7,246 nt of DNA from Planctomycetota bacterium (lineage in GTDB: Bacteria; Planctomycetota; UBA1135; UBA2386), in contig JAEYTU010000599.1 of NCBI GenBank assembly GCA_023433825.1, positions 1-7,246 of the forward strand, in the 5' to 3' direction. Of this stretch, positions 1 to 6,356 are shown piece after piece (position 1 is the stretch's first letter; the number at the start of each line of letters is the position of its first letter). The notes beneath the pieces are model-generated. The model saw only the letters and a list, made by a program, of their open reading frames with translations, made no database searches and was not told where the DNA came from. Made by a program: the position numbers and the translations under genes.

Positions 1-32
1 GTCTCGGACACCGGCTTCACGTCCTCCCGCAT
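1..32 (-). CDS. Start of a minus-strand gene cut by the window edge, possibly tatC
   Basis: An ATG 31 bp downstream of the tatA stop opens a minus-strand frame that runs off the left edge, reading MREDVKPVSE. Only ten complete codons are visible, so there is no domain to recognise. tatC often follows tatA directly, and many TatC proteins begin with a short acidic/polar stretch of the type 'E…KPM(S/T)' before the first conserved HLxELR motif, so tatC is the natural guess. The upstream bases (GGCGGACGG) give only a weak purine-rich ribosome site. This is a context-based inference; the frame could also belong to an unrelated gene or start further upstream, since no in-frame stop separates it from the end of tatA. 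Confidence 0.3.
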   Translation of the reverse strand, partial: MREDVKPVSE

Positions 33-63
33 CCGTCCGCCGCGACTGCCGATCCGGTTCTCG

Positions 64-312
64 TCACGATCCGACCTGCTTTTCGCTCCGAGTGGACTTG
101 TCGCTCGGAACGGACGTCGCGTCGGCGCGCGGCGCCTCGTTTCGAGTCCGGTCGTCGGGCAACCGCTTGTCGTCGTCCCCCTTCAAGCCCTTCTTGAACT
201 CGGTGATCCCGGAGCCGAGCGACCGCGCCATGCCTGGGATGCGGTGCCCGAAGAGAAGGAGGGCGACCACCAGGATGATCAGCCACTCATAACCGTGAAG
301 GAATCCGATCAT
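64..312 (-). CDS. tatA: Sec-independent protein translocase subunit TatA/E
   Basis: The 82-residue protein has the full TatA architecture. A short N-terminus is followed by one membrane helix (about residues 8-21, WLIILVVALLLFG), the conserved Phe-Gly hinge (21-22), an amphipathic helix (about 23-43, RIPGMARSLGSGITEFKKGL) and a charged, disordered cytoplasmic tail rich in D, K, R and S. TatA oligomers form the membrane-weakening or pore element of the twin-arginine pathway, which exports folded proteins after TatBC recognises the signal peptide. The length is typical of the family. The ATG start is chosen because the membrane helix begins almost immediately after it. TatA, TatE and TatB are related; the FG hinge, FKKG and short tail favour TatA/E over TatB. 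It lies 104 bp downstream of the sucCD-linked membrane protein, with a stem-loop and a candidate promoter in between, so it is probably transcribed separately. No clear Shine-Dalgarno is visible. Confidence 0.92.
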   Translation of the reverse strand: MIGFLHGYEWLIILVVALLLFGHRIPGMARSLGSGITEFKKGLKGDDDKRLPDDRTRNEAPRADATSVPSDKSTRSEKQVGS

Positions 313-343
313 GTTGGTTCGCGACCGCGACAGCGGGCGCGGG

Positions 344-372
344 ATTATGCGGCAGGCAGATCACTCGGCCAA
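344..372 (-). promoter_or_regulatory. Candidate sigma70-type promoter for tatA
   Basis: On the minus strand, TTGGCC (372-367) is followed after 17 bp by CATAAT (349-344), which resembles the -35/-10 consensus TTGACA/TATAAT. The predicted start near 337 would give a leader of about 25 nt before the tatA ATG. CATAAT is a conspicuously AT-rich hexamer in a GC-rich stretch. Unlike the other promoter candidates in this window it has no CTAG. Pattern match only. Confidence 0.4.
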
Positions 373-377
373 CCGCT

Positions 378-399
378 GGACGGCAGAACCACGCCGTCC
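378..399 (-). terminator. GC-rich stem-loop between the sucCD-linked gene and tatA
   Basis: GGACGGC and GCCGTCC form a perfect 7-bp stem around an 8-nt loop, starting 18 bp past the stop codon of the upstream minus-strand gene. There is no T-tract after it, so it is not a textbook intrinsic terminator. It could slow or end transcription coming from sucCD or protect the mRNA 3' end. It sits just upstream of the candidate tatA -35 box, consistent with a boundary between two transcription units. Confidence 0.35.
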
Positions 400-416
400 G
401 CGCGGCAATTTCGCGA

Positions 417-869
417 TCACGAGCGATCGTCGCGATCGATCCACTCGCGCCAGCGGTTCGCGTCCTCGCCGAAGTCCTGACCCGTCAGGCGGCGAAGGTT
501 CTCGACCGCGGTGCTGCGCACGTTCGGATCGTCGGACCGCAGCGCGCCGATCAGGACGTGCAGTGCCTGCCGACGCATCGCCGGATCGGGTGCACCACCC
601 TTCTGCGCTCGTGCGAAGTCGCGGAACGTCCCGAGCACGGCACGGAACGCCTCGGCGAGGCGCTGTTGCACGCCGATCATCAGCGCGACGTAGACGCACG
701 TGGTGCCGATCGCGAACCGCATCAGTGCGAACTGGCCGAAGTGGCGTTGGAACGCCTCGCGGCCCGGCAGCCAGTTCTCGAACCAGACCAGCAGCGCGAG
801 CCCGAGCAAGACCAACGGCGCGAACCGCTGCAACGCGCCGCTCGTCGGCTTGCCGGCGTCGTCGGTCAT
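417..869 (-). CDS. Small two-helix membrane protein with C-terminal HEAT-like repeat, function unknown
   Basis: The 150-residue protein begins with a short polar N-terminus, followed by two likely membrane helices (about 16-34, FAPLVLLGLALLVWFENWL, and 47-67, around FALMRFAIGTTCVYVALMIG). A basic amphipathic stretch (68-92) leads to a C-terminal segment (about 96-147) resembling one or two HEAT helices: 'QALHVLIGALRSDDPNVRSTAVENLRRLTGQ' in character, ending in DFGEDANRWREWI. The last pattern (LRRLTGQDFG plus spaced Trp) is one I associate with HEAT-repeat proteins of planctomycetes; that is recollection, not a search. Both helices together suggest an inner-membrane hairpin with the HEAT tail in the cytoplasm. 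Its ATG overlaps the sucD stop as ATGA, so it is probably translationally coupled to sucD. No catalytic motif is visible. The link to succinyl-CoA synthetase may be functional or simply operonic. Confidence 0.78.
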   Translation of the reverse strand: MTDDAGKPTSGALQRFAPLVLLGLALLVWFENWLPGREAFQRHFGQFALMRFAIGTTCVYVALMIGVQQRLAEAFRAVLGTFRDFARAQKGGAPDPAMRRQALHVLIGALRSDDPNVRSTAVENLRRLTGQDFGEDANRWREWIDRDDRS

Positions 870-1753
870 CGGCGCGTCAGGACTTCCTTCATCGTCTGCC
901 CGAGGATGCTCGGCGTGTCGCAGACGTGGACGCCCGCGCGTTCGAGCGCCGCCTTCTTCTCGGCGGCCGTCCCCTTGCCCCCCGAGATGATCGCCCCGGC
1001 ATGCCCCATCCGCTTGCCCGGAGGCGCCGTCGCGCCGGCGATGAAGCCGACGATCGGCTTGTTCATCTTCGCGCGGATGAAGTCGGCGGCCTCCTCCTCG
1101 GCCGTGCCACCGATCTCGCCGATCATGATCACGGCTTCGGTGTCCTGGTCGGCTTGGAACAGCGCGAGCACGTCGACGAAGTTCGTGCCGTGGATCGGGT
1201 CGCCGCCGATGCCGACGCTCGTCGACTGACCGAGGCCGACGCTGGTCAACTGCCAGACGGCCTCGTAGGTCAGCGTGCCACTGCGGCTGACGACGCCGAC
1301 CTTGCCGGGTCGGTGGATGTAGGCCGGCATGATGCCGATCTTGCAGCCGGTCTTCTCGGTGACGGGAGTGATCACGCCAGGACAGTTCGGTCCGACGAGT
1401 CGCGTCTTCGAGCCCTTCAGGTAGTCACGGACGCGCGCCATGTCGAGCACCGGGATGCCTTCGGTGATCGCGACGACGAGCGGGATCTCGGCTTCGACCG
1501 CCTCGCAGATCGCGTCGGCCGCGAACGGTGCCGGGACGTAGACGACCGAGGCCGTCGCGCCAGTCGCCCGCACGGCGTCGCGCACGGTGTCGAACACCGG
1601 AATGCCGTCGACTTCGGTGCCGCCCTTGCCGGGCGTCACGCCGCCGACCATCTGCGTGCCGTAGGCCTTCGCCTGCAGCGAATGGAACTTGCCGGCATCC
1701 CCAGTGATGCCCTGGGTGATGACCTTCGTGTTGCCGTCGATCAGGATGCTCAC
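866..1753 (-). CDS. sucD: Succinyl-CoA synthetase, alpha subunit (ADP/GDP-forming)
   Basis: The 295-residue protein aligns almost end to end with E. coli SucD. With SucC it converts succinyl-CoA, phosphate and NDP to succinate, CoA and NTP in the TCA cycle, through a phosphohistidine. Visible landmarks are the CoA-binding Rossmann loop TQGITGDAGKFH (13-24), MVGGVTPGKGG (35-45), the VVYVPAPF segment (70-77), ITEGIP (96-101), GPNCPGVITP (121-130), SRSGTLTYEA (156-165), GIGGDPI (181-187), MIGEIGG (210-216) and the active-site loop GKRMGHAGAI, whose His251 is the expected phosphorylated residue. The start is GTG; MSILIDGNTK matches the family N-terminus and a GGAG lies 9 nt upstream. Compared with E. 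coli there are about four extra residues between ITP and CKIG (around 131-136, VTEKTG). It follows sucC by 40 bp and overlaps the next gene by 4 bp. Confidence 0.98.
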   Translation of the reverse strand: MSILIDGNTKVITQGITGDAGKFHSLQAKAYGTQMVGGVTPGKGGTEVDGIPVFDTVRDAVRATGATASVVYVPAPFAADAICEAVEAEIPLVVAITEGIPVLDMARVRDYLKGSKTRLVGPNCPGVITPVTEKTGCKIGIMPAYIHRPGKVGVVSRSGTLTYEAVWQLTSVGLGQSTSVGIGGDPIHGTNFVDVLALFQADQDTEAVIMIGEIGGTAEEEAADFIRAKMNKPIVGFIAGATAPPGKRMGHAGAIISGGKGTAAEKKAALERAGVHVCDTPSILGQTMKEVLTRR

Positions 1754-1762
1754 GGGTTCGGT

Positions 1763-1766
1763 CTCC
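1763..1766 (-). promoter_or_regulatory. Ribosome binding site of sucD
   Basis: GGAG on the minus strand ends 9 nt before the GTG at 1753-1751. It is the clearest Shine-Dalgarno in the window and supports the GTG start, which also gives the family-typical N-terminus MSILID. Confidence 0.7.
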
Positions 1767-1793
1767 GTCTCGCTTCGCGCGGTTGGCTTCGGT

Positions 1794-2963
<1,170 letters not shown>

Positions 2964-2994
2964 CGGGTCGCGTTCCGGGAATGAAAGGCGGGGA

Positions 2995-3002
2995 AGGCTA
3001 GC
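2995..3002 (-). promoter_or_regulatory. GCTAGCCT promoter-like -10 element for sucC
   Basis: The minus strand reads GCTAGCCTTCCCC here. Taking TAGCCT as the -10 hexamer, transcription would start near 2988, giving a leader of about 25 nt before the sucC ATG. The same GCTAGNNT pattern followed by TTCC occurs upstream of hisS and the lipoprotein gene. No good -35 box is seen at 15-19 bp. This is one of only six CTAG sites in the window. Confidence 0.45.
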
Positions 3003-3061
3003 GAGCGCGCAACCAGAGGGAAGAGCGCAGGACGACGGATCCACGCGTTCGACGTGCACGC

Positions 3062-3092
3062 CGTCGAGACGACGCTGGCATCGTCGTCGACG
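3062..3092 (+). promoter_or_regulatory. Bulged hairpin in the leader of dcd
   Basis: GACGACG (3068-3074) and CGTCGTC (3082-3088) pair perfectly around a 7-nt loop. An outer CGTC/GACG pair (3062-3065 with 3089-3092) extends the stem to 11 bp with a 2-nt bulge. It ends 23 nt before the dcd ATG, in the 152-bp gap between divergent sucC and dcd. It could be a regulatory hairpin or an operator-like inverted repeat. CGT/GAC-rich sequence forms such repeats easily in a GC-rich genome, so chance is a real alternative. Confidence 0.3.
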
Positions 3093-3115
3093 CGCGCCGA
3101 TGCTCCCCGCCCTCG

Positions 3116-4216
3116 ATGAACGGGATCCTCGTCTACCAGCAGATTCGCGACCTGCTCGCCACGGGCGCACTCGGCAGCAATCCGGCGGTTGCACCGTCGC
3201 AGATCCAACCGAGCAGCCTCGATCTGCGGCTCGCGACGCGCGGGTATCGCGTGCGCAGCGGCTTCCTGCCGGAGCACGTGCGGGTCGTCGACCGACTCGA
3301 GGAGACGACGCTCTACACGTTCGACCTGACCGACGGCGCCGTGCTGGAGAAGGGCCACTGCTACATCGTTCCGCTGCTCGAACGGATCGAGAAACCGCTG
3401 CCGTACCTGGTCCGCGCGAACCCGAAGTCGTCGACCGGCCGCCTCGATCTGTTCACGCGGCTGCTCGCCGATCACACCGACCGCTTCGAGCAGGCGCGGC
3501 CTGGATACACCGGGCCGCTGTACCTGGAGATCGTCCCGCGCTCGTTCCCGGTGCGCGTTCGAACCGGCCTCAGCCTGTGTCAGATCCGCTTCTCGATCGG
3601 CACGGCGATGCTGACCGATGCCGAGATCGCGGCCGAGTACGAGCGCGAGGCGCTGCTGTTCGACGACGCCGGCAAGCCGATCCCGCTCGATCGGGTGCGG
3701 CTCGACAACGGCCTCTGCATGGGCGTCGCGATGCGTCGTGACCGCGACCTGACCGGCCACATCGGCTACGCCGCGCGTCGCTACACCGGCGTCGTCGACA
3801 TGACGCTCGAGAACGCGCACGACCCGGCCGCGTACTTCGACGCGATCCCCGAACCGGCGAACGGGCGCACGATCGTCGAGCCGGAGGAGTTCTACATCTT
3901 CGCCAGCAAGGAGCGGATCCGCGTGCCGCGCCACCTCGCCGCGGAGATGGCCGCCTACGACGTCGGCATCGGCGAGCTGCGGACGAACTACGCCGGCTTC
4001 TTCGACAACGGCTTCGGCGGCAAGCAGGGCACCCGCGCGGTCCTCGAAGTGCGGCCGCACGACGTGCCGTTCCTCGTCGAAGACGGCCAAGTCTTCTTCA
4101 AGCTGCAGTTCTTCCGAACGCTCGATCTCCCCGAGATCGCCTACGGCGACGCCAAGCTCGCGAGCCACTACCAGGGGCAGGGCCTCAAGCTGAGCAAGCA
4201 CTTCCGCGACGAGTGA
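3116..4216 (+). CDS. dcd: Two-domain 2'-deoxycytidine 5'-triphosphate deaminase
   Basis: The 366-residue protein fits the long dCTP deaminase family (Pfam DCD type), about twice the usual ~190 residues. It should convert dCTP to dUTP, feeding dTMP synthesis, in the cytoplasm. The N-terminal half shows GILVYQQI at the start, QIQPSSLDLRLA (29-40), a conserved FLPE segment, EKGHCYIVPLLE (78-89), NPKSSTGRLDLFTR (102-115), which corresponds to the phosphate-binding RSSxGR motif of the classical enzyme, and PGYTGPLYLEI (129-139), whose Glu138 is in the position of the catalytic glutamate, then GLSLCQIRF (151-159). The C-terminal half (about 200-335) repeats the dUTPase-like fold: IVEPEEFYIFASKERIRVP, FFDNGFGG, AVLEVRP and GQVFFKLQF, but no RSSxGR-like motif is evident. 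The ATG gives the family N-terminus; no Shine-Dalgarno is seen. It is divergent from sucC and appears monocistronic. Confidence 0.9.
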   Translation: MNGILVYQQIRDLLATGALGSNPAVAPSQIQPSSLDLRLATRGYRVRSGFLPEHVRVVDRLEETTLYTFDLTDGAVLEKGHCYIVPLLERIEKPLPYLVRANPKSSTGRLDLFTRLLADHTDRFEQARPGYTGPLYLEIVPRSFPVRVRTGLSLCQIRFSIGTAMLTDAEIAAEYEREALLFDDAGKPIPLDRVRLDNGLCMGVAMRRDRDLTGHIGYAARRYTGVVDMTLENAHDPAAYFDAIPEPANGRTIVEPEEFYIFASKERIRVPRHLAAEMAAYDVGIGELRTNYAGFFDNGFGGKQGTRAVLEVRPHDVPFLVEDGQVFFKLQFFRTLDLPEIAYGDAKLASHYQGQGLKLSKHFRDE

Positions 4217-4240
4217 CCCGCGGGCCAACGGATCCACGGA

Positions 4241-4261
4241 GCGGCGGAACCATCACGCCGC
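4241..4261 (+). terminator. GC-rich hairpin downstream of dcd
   Basis: GCGGCG (4241-4246) and CGCCGC (4256-4261) form a 6-bp stem with a 9-nt loop, starting 24 bp after the dcd stop. There is no T-run. It may mark the end of the dcd transcript, but short GC stems are common in sequence of this composition. Confidence 0.25.
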
Positions 4262-4363
4262 ACGCGATTCAGGCTGCGAATGCAAAGTCAGCAACGCCCG
4301 CGAGCGCGCCGTTCGAACGCTCCCGTCGACCGCGTAGCCGCGCAGCCGTGAACACTGGGCTAC

Positions 4364-4424
4364 CGCGGCCGACTTCGAGGGCGTTCCCTTCGCCGAGGTC
4401 GCGTTGGTCGGCCGCCTAGCAAGC
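4364..4424. repeat. 61-bp direct repeat, copy 1, with 9-bp inverted repeat
   Basis: This unit matches copy 2 at 57 of 61 positions, at a distance of 87 bp. It opens with GCGGCCGAC (4365-4373) and carries the exact reverse complement GTCGGCCGC (4407-4415), so it can fold into a stem-loop. A small inner GGCG/CGCC hairpin (4380-4383 with 4391-4394) fits inside. It ends GCCTAGCAAGC. The unit spacing is a multiple of three and a frame through both copies is open from 4338, giving AADFEGVPFAEVAL in this copy. No ATG or GTG starts that frame before the repeat, so I favour a non-coding repeat, an inference. Confidence 0.8.
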
Positions 4425-4450
4425 ACGTCCGAACGACGCTGCTCGCCACA

Positions 4451-4511
4451 CGCGGCCGACTACGAGGGCGTTCCCTTCGCCGAGGTCGCTTTGGGCGGCC
4501 GCCTAGCTAGC
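4451..4511. repeat. 61-bp direct repeat, copy 2
   Basis: It differs from copy 1 at four positions: 4462 (A for T), 4490 (T for G), 4495 (G for T) and 4508 (T for A). The third change breaks one base pair of the outer inverted repeat (GCGGCCGAC at 4452-4460 against GGCGGCCGC at 4494-4502), with no compensating change. It ends in CCTAGCTAGC, giving two overlapping CTAG sites. A 26-bp unrelated spacer separates the copies. Conservation stops sharply at both ends, which suggests a discrete repeated unit or a recent local duplication. Confidence 0.8.
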
Positions 4512-4515
4512 CCGC

Positions 4516-4538
4516 GTGGCCGGCCGCCGGCCGGTCAC
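4516..4538 (-). terminator. Strong GC-rich hairpin at the end of the lipoprotein gene
   Basis: GTGGCCGGCC (4516-4525) and GGCCGGTCAC (4529-4538) face each other around a 3-nt GCC loop. Nine positions are Watson-Crick pairs; the tenth is G·U in plus-strand RNA and A·C in minus-strand RNA. The stem covers the stop codon of the minus-strand lipoprotein gene. Without a T-tract it is not a classical intrinsic terminator, but it is well placed to define the transcript end, or to block antisense readthrough from the dcd side. Confidence 0.4.
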
Positions 4539-4891
4539 CTCGCGAGCAGCGTCGTCCCAAATCGCAGCAGGTGTCCGCCCGACGACGTGTTCGTCTCGAC
4601 GTTCACGTACGGATCGTCCGAGCTGTAGTTGAAGAAGTGCCGGTCGATCGTCGACTGGATCGAGGCCAGGTCGCGGCCGAACGCGTTCGAGCGGCCATCG
4701 GCGCGGCGACGGACCGAGCGCCAGTAGCTCTCGGTCTCGTATTCGGCCGTCAGCGTCGCAACGTCCTTCAGACCGCGCGCGCGATCGTCCGGCGAGATGT
4801 TCGCGTTCTGACCCTGCCACGTGAAGTTCTTGCAGGAGGTCAGCGAGGCGACGAGAAGGAGAACGGCCAGCAGGCGAGTCGTACGAGACAT
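4535..4891 (-). CDS. Small predicted lipoprotein, function unknown
   Basis: The 118-residue protein starts with a lipoprotein signal peptide: basic MSRTTR, hydrophobic LLAVLLLVASL, then the lipobox LTSC with Cys20 as the expected lipidated residue and a cleavage site before it. The mature part is about 99 residues, polar and acidic/basic mixed: SPDDRARGLKDVATLTAEYETESYWRSVRRR, then a region rich in S, D and N ending FGTTLLAR. I recognise no domain. The residue after Cys is Lys, which gives no inner-membrane retention signal under the E. coli +2 rule. It is transcribed divergently from hisS, with a candidate promoter upstream, and alone. The weak site GAG lies about 8 nt before the ATG. A surface or periplasmic structural role is plausible but unsupported. 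Confidence 0.8.
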   Translation of the reverse strand: MSRTTRLLAVLLLVASLTSCKNFTWQGQNANISPDDRARGLKDVATLTAEYETESYWRSVRRRADGRSNAFGRDLASIQSTIDRHFFNYSSDDPYVNVETNTSSGGHLLRFGTTLLAR

Positions 4892-4945
4892 CGTTTCGCT
4901 CGGGATCGTTGGAACAGCAGGTTCGGGCGAGGGCGAAGGGGCGGG

Positions 4946-4974
4946 AAGCTAGCTTCGCCCATCACGACGTGCAA
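4946..4974 (-). promoter_or_regulatory. Candidate promoter of the lipoprotein gene with GCTAGCTT element
   Basis: On the minus strand TTGCAC (4974-4969) is separated by 17 bp from TAGCTT (4951-4946), within GCTAGCTTCCCGCC. The predicted start near 4939 leaves a leader of about 47 nt. The core is the perfect 12-bp palindrome GAAGCTAGCTTC (4945-4956), so a plus-strand reading is possible too, but no -35 match supports it there. This is the best -35/-10 pair among the CTAG elements. Confidence 0.5.
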
Positions 4975-5067
4975 CGGACATTTCGTGCATCTCCTTGGTA
5001 CGGCGAGCGGACCGGCGAACGCGCGCGTGCCGCCGCTCGGACGACGCGCGAACTTCCGGCGCGGCCT

Positions 5068-5075
5068 GCTAGCTT
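5068..5075 (+). promoter_or_regulatory. GCTAGCTT promoter-like -10 element of hisS, predicting a leaderless mRNA
   Basis: TAGCTT occupies 5070-5075 and only six bases separate it from the hisS ATG. With the usual 6-8 nt between -10 box and start site, transcription would begin at or beside the A of the ATG. There is no room for a Shine-Dalgarno. No convincing -35 box is found at the expected distance. Confidence 0.5.
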
Positions 5076-5081
5076 CCGCGC

Positions 5082-6356
5082 ATGACTCGCATCCAACGTC
5101 CGAAGGGCACCGACGACCTGCTCCCGGAACAGGTTCCCGTCGTGGACTTCCTCTTCGACACGTGCCGGGACGTGCTCCGACGCCACGGTTACGGCGAGAT
5201 CCGCACGCCCCTGTTCGAGGAGACCGCGCTGTTCGTCCGCTCGCTGGGTGAGGTCACCGACGTCGTCGAGAAGGAGATGTTCTCGGTCCGTCGCGGCGAA
5301 ACCGACGTCACGTTCCGCCCCGAAGGCACGGCGCCCGTGGTCCGCGCCTACCTGCAGCACTCGCTCGACAAGGTCCGGGCCTTCCAGAAGTTCTTCTACA
5401 TGGGCCCGATGTTCCGCTACGAGCGCCCGCAGGCCGGGCGGCAGCGGCAGTTCCTGCAGATCGGGATCGAGGCGATCGGTTCGCACAGTCCGCTGCTCGA
5501 CGCCGAGGCCGTCCTCGTCGCGCACAAGTGCTTCGCAGCGCTCGGACTGACGAACTACCGAGTGCACCTGAACAGCATCGGCGACCGCGCCGACCGTGAC
5601 CGGTTTCGCGACGTCTTGAAGACCTACTTCGCACCGCTGCTCGCCGAGCGCTGCAGCGACTGCCATGCACGCTTCGAGCGCAACGTGTTCCGGATGCTCG
5701 ACTGCAAGGTCCAAGGCTGTCAGCCGACGAACCGGAACGCGCCGAAGTTCCTCGACCACTTGTCCGACGCGAGTCGCGCACGGTTCGAGCAGACCGTCGC
5801 GTTGCTGGCGCGCCTCGACGTGCCGCATGTCGTCGACCCGGCGATCGTGCGTGGGTTCGACTACTACACGCACCTCGTGTTCGAGATCCGATGCCCAGAC
5901 CTCGGCGCGCGCGACACGATCTGCGGCGGCGGGCGCTACGACGGGCTCGTCGCCGAGATGGGCGGCACACCGCAGGGGGCGATCGGCTTCGCGATCGGCG
6001 TCACGCCGACGCTGCTGGCGCTCGAACGGCAAGGCAGTGCGCGCGTGCAGCCCGCGGCGCCGCATCTCGACGTCTTCGTCGCACCGGTCACCGACGACGA
6101 ACGCGAGCACGCGTTCCTGTTGACCGAGCGGATCCGCGCCGCCGGCGTCCAGTGCGACACCGACTACGAGGCACGTTCGCTGAAGTCGATCTTCAAGGGC
6201 GTCGAGAAGCGCGGCGTGCGGCTGGTCGTCATCGTCGGGCCCGACGAACGCGCTGCCGGCGTCGTCAAGGTCAAGGACCTCGCCGCGCGCGAGGAGTTCC
6301 CGCTGACCGACGACGCCTCGCTCGGCGCGGCGCTCGCGGCGCGGCTGCGCGCGTGA
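5082..6356 (+). CDS. hisS: Histidyl-tRNA synthetase
   Basis: The 424-residue class II synthetase charges tRNA-His with histidine in the cytoplasm; the length is normal for bacterial HisRS. The N-terminus IQRPKGTDDLLPEQ (4-17) is the standard one. Motif 1 lies around YGEIRTPLFEE (37-47); FRPEGTAPVVRA (78-89) and GPMFRYERPQAGRQRQF (108-124) give the motif 2 region; the HisRS-specific RGFDYYTHLVFEI (257-269) and motif 3 region GGGRYDGLVAEMGG (282-295) with GFAIG (302-306) follow. The C-terminal domain (about 328-424) is the anticodon-binding fold, with VIVGPDERAAGVVKVKDL. A cysteine cluster (191-213, CSDC…CKVQGC) occurs in many bacterial HisRS. The ATG gives the family N-terminus. The stop overlaps the nadD GTG by 4 bp. 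Confidence 0.97.
   Translation: MTRIQRPKGTDDLLPEQVPVVDFLFDTCRDVLRRHGYGEIRTPLFEETALFVRSLGEVTDVVEKEMFSVRRGETDVTFRPEGTAPVVRAYLQHSLDKVRAFQKFFYMGPMFRYERPQAGRQRQFLQIGIEAIGSHSPLLDAEAVLVAHKCFAALGLTNYRVHLNSIGDRADRDRFRDVLKTYFAPLLAERCSDCHARFERNVFRMLDCKVQGCQPTNRNAPKFLDHLSDASRARFEQTVALLARLDVPHVVDPAIVRGFDYYTHLVFEIRCPDLGARDTICGGGRYDGLVAEMGGTPQGAIGFAIGVTPTLLALERQGSARVQPAAPHLDVFVAPVTDDEREHAFLLTERIRAAGVQCDTDYEARSLKSIFKGVEKRGVRLVVIVGPDERAAGVVKVKDLAAREEFPLTDDASLGAALAARLRA

Larger units (their letters stand above)
4217..4534. other. Convergent intergenic region without a convincing gene
   Basis: This 318-bp stretch separates the ends of dcd (plus) and the lipoprotein gene (minus). Frames through it lack a family match and a good start with ribosome site. 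It holds a small GC-rich hairpin just past dcd, two 61-bp direct repeats with internal inverted repeats, and a strong hairpin at the end of the lipoprotein gene. It contains three of the six CTAG sites in the window. Confidence 0.7.

Noticed and set aside
3076..3104. TGGCAT-17 bp-GATGCT as a dcd promoter
   Set aside because: Both boxes are poor matches and overlap the hairpin; too weak to list.
2964..3194. Longer sucC with 77 extra N-terminal residues
   Set aside because: The extension is arginine-rich, unlike any SucC, and overlaps the start of dcd; MKIHEYQAK is the family N-terminus.
4213..4419. Plus-strand 68-codon frame overlapping the dcd stop
   Set aside because: Low-complexity S/R/P/A product, no family match; its end lies in repeat copy 1.
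4364..4511. CRISPR array
   Set aside because: Only two units, too long and with a diverged sequence, one spacer, and no cas genes nearby.
5891..6352. Upstream extension of the nadD frame inside hisS
   Set aside because: It is an arginine-rich out-of-frame reading of the hisS 3' half; the GTG at 6353 gives the correct NadD N-terminus.
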